In this document: positions 56,200 through 64,000 of the stretch, one piece after another
Layout: each line of letters begins with the position of its first letter
How positions within the stretch are numbered: the first letter of the stretch is position 1
Assembly: GCF_000002425.4 (NCBI RefSeq)
Contig: NC_037262.1
Span: forward strand, 2,858,080-2,922,079
DNA: 64,000 nucleotides
From: Physcomitrium patens
Lineage: Eukaryota; Streptophyta; Bryopsida; Funariales; Funariaceae
Reading direction: 5' to 3'
Program-made: the position numbers and the translations under genes
The notes under the pieces: model-generated
The model's database searches: none
The model's input: the letters and a program-made list of their open reading frames with translations, nothing else
What the model was told of the DNA's origin: nothing

Positions 56200-59100
56200 T
56201 TTAAGAATCCAAAAATCACAAAGCCTCTACCTTATTAGATTTAGGAGCCTTAGCATGTTTCTTAGATGAAGAATTTTCTAAAAGACATAGCATACTTTTA
56301 GTAAAGAAAACTAAACTTCTTCACGTAGAAGTCATAGATGGTTGTCCATTATATTTAAGAAATGTTAGTCATGAAATATTTCCTATAGAAATAACAACTA
56401 ATGGTCATAATAGCTTTGTAATATTTAATATCATTAGATCTTCTTCTTATCTAATTATTTTAGATTTATTATGGCTAAAAAAAATATAATCCAAAAATAG
56501 ATTAAATTTTTTGTAATCTTAATTTTTTTGAAAGTATAATTAAGAGTATAATTGATCAAATAGAAATTCATAAGTCTAGTACAATTAAACCTATATTTGT
56601 AGATACAAGAGCTTTCTTGCATGTTGCAAAAAAAAGATTATCTTGTGTCATTTATGCTGCACCTATTTCTAATAATGAAAAGATATCAAGTGGCATTCTA
56701 AGCTAATTTCAAGATCTTCAAGATATATTTGAGAAGAAAAATATGGATACTCTACCAAAACATCATCCCTATGATTGTTTAATTGACCTTTAAAAAAGAG
56801 CTCAATTATTATTTGGATCAATTTATAGTTTATCACAAAATGAGTTGGCTGAATTTAAGAAATATATTAAAGAAAATCTATCCAAAAACTTCATACACCA
56901 TTCCAAATTTCCAACAAGAGCTTAAATTTTATTTATGCAAAAAAAAGATTGTTCATTATGGATGTGTATTGATTATCAAAGGCTCAACAAAATTACCATC
57001 AAGAATATGTATCCGCTATCTTTGATATTTGGACTTTTGATCAGTTGAATCAAACTAAGATCTATACAAAAATAGATCTATGAAGAGCATATAATCTAGT
57101 ATGTATAAAAAAAGAAATAAATAAAAGATTATATTTTGAAGAAGGTATGGATATTTTGAATATAATGTCATGGCTTTTGGACTTATAATTGTACCAATAG
57201 CTTTCGAATATTTAATAAATAGTATTTTTTGGGAGTTTTTAAATGATTTTGTTATTTGTTACCTAGAGAATATCTTGATCTATTCTAAGAATATAAAAAA
57301 ACATGAATTTCATATTCATCATATATTACAAAAATCAAGATATACAAGATTCTATGCCAAGATAGAAAAGTGTATATTTTATACTACTCTAGTCAATTTT
57401 TTAAGATACATCATTTCAAATGTTGAACTTATGATCAATTCTAAAAAAGTTCAAACTATTATGGATTGAAAGATTTCAAAAATGGTAAAAAATATCAAAT
57501 ATTTTTTGAGATTTTTTAACTACTATCAGATCTTCATTCAAAACTTCTCTCAAATTATAGTTCTATTTATAAATTTGACTTGTAAAGACAAATTTTAATG
57601 AAATCAAGAAGCGGAAGCAACATTTAAAGCTTTGAAGATAGCTTTTATTCTTATACTAATCTTGTATTGGATCAACTTTTTTACACCATTTTTTATGAAA
57701 AAAAAATTATTAGACTTTGTTTTACATGTCATATTATTACAAGTAAAAAAAAATAATAAACTTCACCTAATAGCTTTTTATTAAAGAAAATTTTTAGTAG
57801 TCAATATTAACTATAAGATTCAAAATAAAGAACTTCTTGCAATTGTCAATTTGTTTCAAGAATGGTGCCATTATCTAAAAGACGCTTTTGATCCAATCAT
57901 TGTTTATACCAACTACAAGAATCTTAAATACTTAATGTTAGTACATATTTTGAATTTTTGTCAAGTCTATTAGAGCATGTTTTTATCAAGATTTGATTTT
58001 AAGATCACTTATTGATTTAAAAAACAACAAGATTTTTCAGATGATCTTTCTAGACGTTCTTATTTTGGACTAAAAGATAGAGATGTATCTTTTGATTGAT
58101 AAATGATAATTTTTTTGAAGCCAAAGAATTTTCATCGTCAAGCAATAAAATCAATATTGATTGTTGATTTAATCCTTGTCAAACAAATTCAATCAAGTAT
58201 GTTCTTTAATCATCTGATTTTTGATATCAAAAACTCTTCTTCTAAATCTCTTGATATTTCTAAATTTAAGATTAAAAACAACGTACTCTATTTTAAAAGA
58301 TGCTTATACATTCCAAAAGAAGAAGCACATTTATGTTGTCATATTGTGGTTCAACTACCATGTGAAAACATTGTGTTTATTTTGTTTCTTTTATTTGATG
58401 TTTAGGGCATATATTATATAAATTATATTAAAAAAGAGTTGGAGAAGCATATTGATAGCAAATAGAGAAGTTAGGGCATCCATGTGGATGAATGGAGATG
58501 GATGATAAAAAACTCTATTCCTATGGGCCAAAAATCATGTCTAATGGGCTTCAACAAGGCTATCCGAGGCCTTATTAGGAATTAGGATTACTCTTTCAAG
58601 GCTATTTGAACTTTAGAGGCTAAAATTAGTAAGTTTAGGATTTTGGCTATGGTTTTGGTGAAACTTTTCAGTGATTTGGAGTTTTTATGAAGAAGATATA
58701 GACATTTAAAGTTAAGGTATTGATTTTGTATCTATTATCACTCTAATAGATATAACTTGCGAAGCAATGAAGAATCAACAACTAGGGTTGAAGAAAGTAT
58801 TTTTTTGACTATACTTTTTGCATACTATTTGATAAATTTTAAGCTATAATGAAGGAGTTATAGGAAGTTGAAGTTAGCTCTTGCAATCTAACGACAGTAA
58901 GCAACTTGATTTACTAGTAGTTGTGTTTTGAGCTATATCTTAAGCAATTTGATAAAATTTTGGCTAATTTTTTTAAAAAATGTATATATTCATGTTATTA
59001 AACTTTGTGTACAAATTTTGTAGCATTTGAGTTTTGGATTTATGAAATATGAAGAAAATGGTGCTCAAGTACTTGCAAATTAGGATTTAGAGCACCTACT

Positions 59101-60724
59101 AGGGTTTCTAAGATGCCAAACAATTGATAGCAAATTTATGATTTATTTTTTTATAATAAATTTTAAAGGTAATAGATATGTTATATAAAATTTTGAGAGA
59201 AATTGAATAGTTGGAACAAGAGATATAAGATTATAAAATTTGAGAAGAAATAATCCTCTAAAAATAAAAAATAAAAAAAATTGAAAGGATTTTATTATAT
59301 TTTGAGCTTTTATGCAAAATAAAGATTTTTTTGGGAGCCAAGACTTTTTACATAAGTTAATGGTGGAATAAATCACTTATTAGAGCTTAGCTAATAAGTT
59401 AAAACTGAACTTTTTATAGCTAGATATATCATATATTCCTAGATTGCAAATCACACCACATGACAATGTATTTTTTTAAGTATATCATGATTTTTTTGCA
59501 ACTAAAGATTTTGGATATAAAAAGACTTTAGAACTTATATCTAGAGATTTTTGGTGGCTAAAAATATGGAAGGCAATGAAAGACTTTATCTAGCTATATG
59601 ATGTTTGTTCAAGATTAAAAATTCCTCATTATTGATCCTATAGACTTCTCCAACTATTATCCATTCCAAAACAACCATGGTTTTTTTTTCTATAGATTTT
59701 ATTATAGATCGTTTTGTCTTAGGTTTTAATAATTCTATATTCATAATAATAGATTGTTTCACCAAGGTGGTATATTTTGTATCATATACAAAAGCTATTA
59801 TAAGTAAAGAAATAGCCAAATTATTTTTGGATAACATGTATCGCTATCATGGATTGCTTAAGAATATTATATCAAATAGAAAAACTTAGTTTATATCAAG
59901 ATTTTAAAAAATAATTTTTAAGATTCTAAAAGTAGATATAAAAATATCTTTGGCTTTCCATCTTCAAACTCATGGATAAACAAAGCGTATAAATCAAATT
60001 TTTGAAGAATATTTGAAGTGTACTACCAATAAGATGATTGAACAACTCTTTTGCTATTGGTAGAGTTTGCTTATAATGATATGGTATATTCTTCTATGCA
60101 ACAAATACCTTACTTTGATAATTATGATTATCATCTACGACTTGATGCTTTTGACTTTTCAAAAATTGATAATCTTCTGGCAAGAGATTTGACAAATCAT
60201 TTATCTAAGTTATGTACAAAAATGAAGGTGCAACTAAAAGAGGCTTAAGAACAACAAAAGAGCAACGTAGTTGCTTATTACAAGAAATAATCTCATTTTT
60301 ATATTAGTGATAAGATATGATTACTTTGTTATAATATTAAAACTATTTATTTTTATGACAAGTTGAATTATCGTAGATTTGTATCATTTTCTATTTGTGA
60401 ATAAGTGAATCTATTCGCTTATAGATTATATCTATCAAAGTTTATAAAAATCTATTCTATATTTCACATGTTTGTTTTATAAGATAGTGAGTATCTCAAA
60501 AAAAAAGACAAATACCATCGCCTCTTATAAAAGTAGATAATAATTAAGAATTCAAGATAAAAGAAGTCTTAGATTCAAGGCAACATTGACATAGGTTGGA
60601 ATATCTTATTCATTGATATAAATATGATATTAATAAATACACATAGTAGCCAGCAAAAAATCTTATGAATATAGCAAAGAAGGTCAAAGCTTTTTATGAA
60701 CAACATCTATCAAAATTAAGATAA
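56200..60724 (+). pseudogene. pol: Pol of X4: protease to chromodomain, interrupted
   Basis: Protease LLDLGALACFLDEEF (Ser of DSG is Leu) near 56240. [22 protein letters not shown], and the active site is YLEN at 57260-57271 in place of YLDD. RNase H: KENFXVVNINYKI-like text near 57790. Integrase zinc region starts near 58290, is cut by the 58334-59468 insertion and resumes with YHDFFATKDFGYKKTLEL. Next come IDFIIDRFVL, SNRKT (for SDRGT) and QTHG. The chromodomain relic at about 60548-60700 reads KEVLDSRQH, RLEYLIH, YKYDINKYT and PAKNL, ending at TAA 60722-60724. Confidence 0.85.
58334..59468. mobile_element. 1.1-kb TA-flanked insertion in X4 integrase
   Basis: 1135 bp flanked by TA (58332-58333 and 59469-59470). 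Ends TGTTGTCATATTGTGG and, on the opposite strand, CATTGTCATGTGGTGTG: imperfect inverted ends sharing TTGTCAT. Removing it and one TA rejoins AHLFF to the integrase frame. No transposase frame is seen. A relative at 62474 is also preceded by TA and shares the left end plus the 58380-58680 segment. Probably a non-autonomous DNA transposon; TA targets suggest Tc1/mariner-like, but this is only an inference. Confidence 0.6.
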
Positions 60725-60844
60725 AGGATAGCAAGCCTTTGCTATAAAAGAAACACAATTTAGAAAATTTTGCATTCTACCTTCTATTCTTATTTGTAGT
60801 TTTTGTATAATTGTGGCATTAAGGAGTTAAAGAATCAATAGCCA

Positions 60845-61250
60845 ATGGATTCAACTCAAAAGCCATCATTTTTTGACTTATTCAATGACATATTATAGTT
60901 ATTACAACCTTCAAGATAATGTAATAGAGATGAAGACCTTCAAAAATAATATTTTCTTCCTCAAATAGATGACAAGATATAATGTGTTTGATATCATGAT
61001 TTGAGAACAGACTCTTAATGTTTGGTGATTTTATTGGAGGTAGGAATGACTCTTGATGGTGTTACAAATATATTGTTTAAAAGAAGATTCAAAGATTTTA
61101 ATAATGATCAAATAATAGGATGGTCTTCTTGTCCTAGAATGGGACATTATTAATAGCTAAAAAAACCTATCAACTATCTTCAAAGAGAACAAAGATCAAA
61201 GTACATGGCAAATACAATTTGCCACATCTTAGACTTCTTCAACATGCGAT
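60845..61250 (+). pseudogene. ORF3 of X4, relative of H1/H2 ORF3
   Basis: Starts MDST 120 nt after the pol stop and continues in one frame, with about nine stops, to the 3' LTR. The conserved core aligns with H1 ORF3: E-x5-DG, then F at +7 and F four residues later, WS, GHY, (two stops, the second TAG at the Trp position), L, P, N, L and REQ (W at 61121-61123, GHY at 61142-61150). N-terminal parts differ apart from MDS. Unknown function. Confidence 0.65.
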
Positions 61251-61290
61251 CATTGTTTCTTATGGAATTCATTCCTAGAAAAAATGATAA

Positions 61291-61824
61291 TGTTATAAAT
61301 ACATATATACTATAATTATTATTTAGGTAATATGAATAGATATAACTTAATAAAAGTAGATTAATTTCATAATATCTTCTAAAGAATCTTTTTAGACATT
61401 GTTTTGACTTTATATTTATTTGTAGTTGATTGATAGGTTAAAAACTTAATCAAAAAACTAACCACGTGCTATATATATTTGTAGCTTCTGAAATAAGCTA
61501 ATTATAAGGTGTCTATATAGAAAACTTACCTTGTAAGTTAAAATATGCATCATGGAAAGTCAACATGTTTTTGGAGGTCCTATAGAATGTTGCTATATAG
61601 ATCTTAAGTAGATAGTATATATAGAGGCAAGAATAAAGTCTTCTTCATTCTTGTTAACTCTTTTCTTATTTCTAGTCTAGTATTAAGAGTCTATAGTTTC
61701 CTTGACTTTTAGTAATAGCCATTCCAATTTTCTTTTTAATATATACTCTATTTTTTATTTTTTCATATTTCTTTGAAAAAGCTTCATTTGATTATTTTTT
61801 TTCATTGAATTCTTATTTTTGACA
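61291..61824 (+). repeat. 3' LTR of X4
   Basis: 534 bp, TGTTATAA...TTTGACA. CACGTG near 61463 and TATA (agtatatatagagg) near 61614. Confidence 0.85.
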
Positions 61825-61829
61825 AATAT

Positions 61830-62473
61830 AAAGATAGAAAGATTATAAAATCTCTAATTTTATCCCTATACATGCCCAAAATATAAGAATTTCTCAAAGG
61901 TATTTGTATGGAGCTGTTGAAATCCAATTTCTATCCATAAACTACTATCCATCACATTTAGATGTTAGACTACCTTCCAATTTTCTTGAATTGATATATC
62001 CAAAAGATAGGTATAGATAGAACGATGACTTTAAGAATGAAGTCCTTCAAAACCAATAAAAATTCTAAAATGAACTTGCCTAGCAAATAAAAGCCATGAA
62101 AGAACAAATGACTCTTTTAATTAAGAGTCAAAATTCAAATCAGGTTCTACTTCTATAGAATTTGATAGGCATAATTTAGAGCTTTGGTAAATTTTATATG
62201 ATTAATTAGGGCATATAAATTAATTTTTTTAAACCAATAAAATTATCAATAAAATCTAGAAAGTCTACAATTATATATTTTATTTTATAGAAATCAAGGT
62301 AGAATAGATTTCAATTCCAAAATCTAACCTTGAAAAAATTCTACCCATGGCAAAAGGAATCAATAATGATAATAATAAGAGGTGCACTAGCTTTGCAAAA
62401 AAAGCCACTTATTTGATAGTTTTTAGATAGAGAATGAAATAATATGTAGAAATTGTAGAAAAAAACTATCCTA
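61830..62473. other. AT-rich region, possible element relic
   Basis: Plus-strand text at 61960-62470 has protein-like stretches interrupted by stops (DVRLPSNFLELIYPKDRY, AMKEQMTLLIKSQ), perhaps a gag relic, but no family could be assigned. Confidence 0.35.
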
Positions 62474-63023
62474 TGATGTCATGTTGTGATTCAGCTACCA
62501 TGTGAAAATAATATGTTTATATATTTAATACATAATATACTAGACAACATGGTGAGAGCCATGTTAGTGGATTTTTGTTAGTTATAGGAAGTGGATAGAT
62601 TACTTTCCTAAAAAGATGTTGTTTAAAAGGACTTCTATTAGATTTTGTATAACTTTATTTTCTTTTGATAATAACTTTTGAAGTTGGTTTTATTGGTAGT
62701 AACTTCTATAAATTTAAGGTCACCTTTGTTAAACATTGGTGATCCTTGAAGTCTTATTTTGTTTCTTTTAATTGATGGTTAGGGCATATATTATGTAGAA
62801 CTTATAAGAAAAAAGATTGGAGAGGATTTTGGTAGCAAAAAGAGAAGTTAAGACATCCACAAAGATGAATGGAGATGGATGTTGAAAATCTCTATTCCTA
62901 TTGACTAAAAATCATGTCCAATGGGCTTCAAGGAGGTTGTCTGAGGCCTTATTAGGAATTAGAGTTATTCTTTTGGAGCTATTTGAGCTTTAGAGGCTAT
63001 AATTAGTAAGTTTAGCTTTTGGC
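62474..63023. mobile_element. Second copy of the TA-flanked insertion (partial)
   Basis: Left end TGATGTCATGTTGTG after TA, followed by segments colinear with 58334-58680: CTACCATGTGAAAA, TAGGGCATATATTAT, GATGAATGGAGATGGATG and ATTAGGAATTAG. It has about 230 bp that copy 1 lacks. Similarity stops at ttttggtg where the foldback array begins; no right end seen. Confidence 0.6.
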
Positions 63024-63938
63024 TATAGTTTTGGTGTATTATTGTTTTGGTGTATTATAGTTTTGGTGTATTATAGTTTTGGTGTATTATAGTTTTGGTG
63101 TATTATAGTTTTGTTCAATTGTTGGAGATTTTTCTAATTATATTTATTATATTAGGGGTAATTATCTTAGTTGATTTAGTATTTTTGTCTTTTATAGAGA
63201 AAAATTCTGATACATGGATTTTTTTTCTTTACTATCTTGATTTTTAGAGTGGTATTGGATTTTAAATTATATATTATTTTTCTTGATTTCTTCACGTCAT
63301 CTATTATCTTTCTTGTGGCATTATTTAAATCAAAGAAGTAAAAAAATGTTCTAAACTATTTTCACTCTCTATTAAAATTAGAAGGAGAGGGCTAATATAT
63401 CTAGACATTATCATAATTTCTAAGGCTCACATATTAAAAATCCTTTTATCTTTATTAATAAATTATTTTTTTTGTCAAGTTATTTATATACATTTGTTGT
63501 CAAATGGTATGATTTGCTATCTGAAAATACACTAGATATCTAGCTGTAGAGAGTTTAACTTTGGCCTATATAAGATGTCTTATCTTCCAAAATCTCTTGA
63601 TTTTATACAAAAGCTCAAATTATAACAAAATCCTTCAAAATATTTTTTTCTCACAAAGGATATTTTTACTTTGAACTTTGGAAATTTATATTTTTTATAT
63701 TTAGATTTCATAATTAGAAAAATCTCCAACAATTGAACAATAGTTATATTTTCCTTGATTTTTTTTAAGTCTTTTTACAAATTATAAGACTTCTTTTGAA
63801 TCTTTTTTATAAGAAAATTGAAATACAATATTTTTAAAGATTATTTGTTAGGATTATTACAATAATACACCAAAACTATAATACACCAAAACAATAATAT
63901 ACCAAAACTATAATACACCAAAACTATTATAGTTTATT
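63024..63938. repeat. Foldback structure with inverted minisatellite arms
   Basis: Left arm: about five copies of the 16-bp unit ttttggtgtattatag (63024-63112), then a 29-bp inverted repeat arm (63113-63141). Its exact reverse complement is at 63710-63738. Reverse-complement copies of the 16-bp unit (ctataatacaccaaaa) fill 63860-63938. The interior (about 570 bp between the 29-bp arms) is AT-rich with no clear frame. Confidence 0.8.
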
Positions 63939-64000
63939 ATTGAGTATTAAAGATTATTTTTTAGGATTAATATTTACATTGGCCTTCTATTTGTATATAT

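Larger units (their letters stand above)
54318..61824 (+). mobile_element. X4, old full-length family X chromovirus
   Basis: 7507 bp flanked by the perfect 5-bp duplication AATAT (54313-54317 and 61825-61829). 5' LTR 54318-54867, leader, gag, pol with decayed chromodomain, ORF3, 3' LTR 61291-61824. The LTRs have diverged much more than those of H1 or N1, and coding regions are riddled with stops, so this is the oldest complete insertion here. It carries a TA-flanked insertion at 58334-59468. Confidence 0.9.

Overview
This window looks like nuclear DNA of a land plant, possibly a bryophyte. It is very AT-rich and full of (TA)n microsatellites. It carries chromodomain-bearing Ty3/gypsy elements, a Ty1/copia relic and one spliced gene of plant type. 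The lineage is inferred from this overall character; no marker gene settles it.

Layout. 1-870: 5' end of a minus-strand gypsy element (family X, copy X1). About 985-1850: a copia RNase H relic split by a solo LTR. 1850-6900: AT-rich, no gene. 6950-9650: a GC-richer gene island with one two-exon gene (8417-9247). 12138-18351: chromovirus H1 on the minus strand, bounded by a perfect 5-bp target-site duplication (TSD). 21317-35695: sister copy H2, also minus strand with its own TSD, whose 5' LTR was split by a plus-strand gypsy element of another clade, N1 (26983-35301). 37500-42330: a second gene island with one possible minus-strand gene. 43350-47017: decayed family X copies X2 and X3. 48700-50950: a mosaic of two gypsy reverse transcriptases. 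54318-61824: X4, an old full-length family X element with a TSD, itself carrying a 1.1-kb TA-flanked insertion. 62474-63938: a second copy of that insertion running into a foldback structure.

The most interesting biology is in the retroelements. (1) The U3 regions of H1 and H2 are arrays of perfect heat-shock-element pentamers placed directly upstream of a TATA box. (2) H1, H2 and the distant X4 all carry a third reading frame between pol and the 3' LTR. It starts with the same three residues and shares a recognisable core (E-x5-DG, F-x3-F, WS, GHY, L, P, N, L, REQ). (3) The 5' leaders of families H and X hold repeated stem-loops with a conserved loop, usually 14 nt (AGGGTAATCC core on the antisense strand), on stems of different sequence that still pair. 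(4) The best primer-binding-site match lies 21-25 nt away from the LTR instead of touching it. (5) In H1 and H2, gag and pol overlap in the -1 register.

All the elements are dead. The pol frames of H1 and H2 keep the same 3522-nt length and are broken only by nonsense codons, mostly C-to-T or G-to-A, as expected for methylated, silenced copies. Order of events: X4 is oldest; H1 and H2 are younger; N1 inserted into H2 later.
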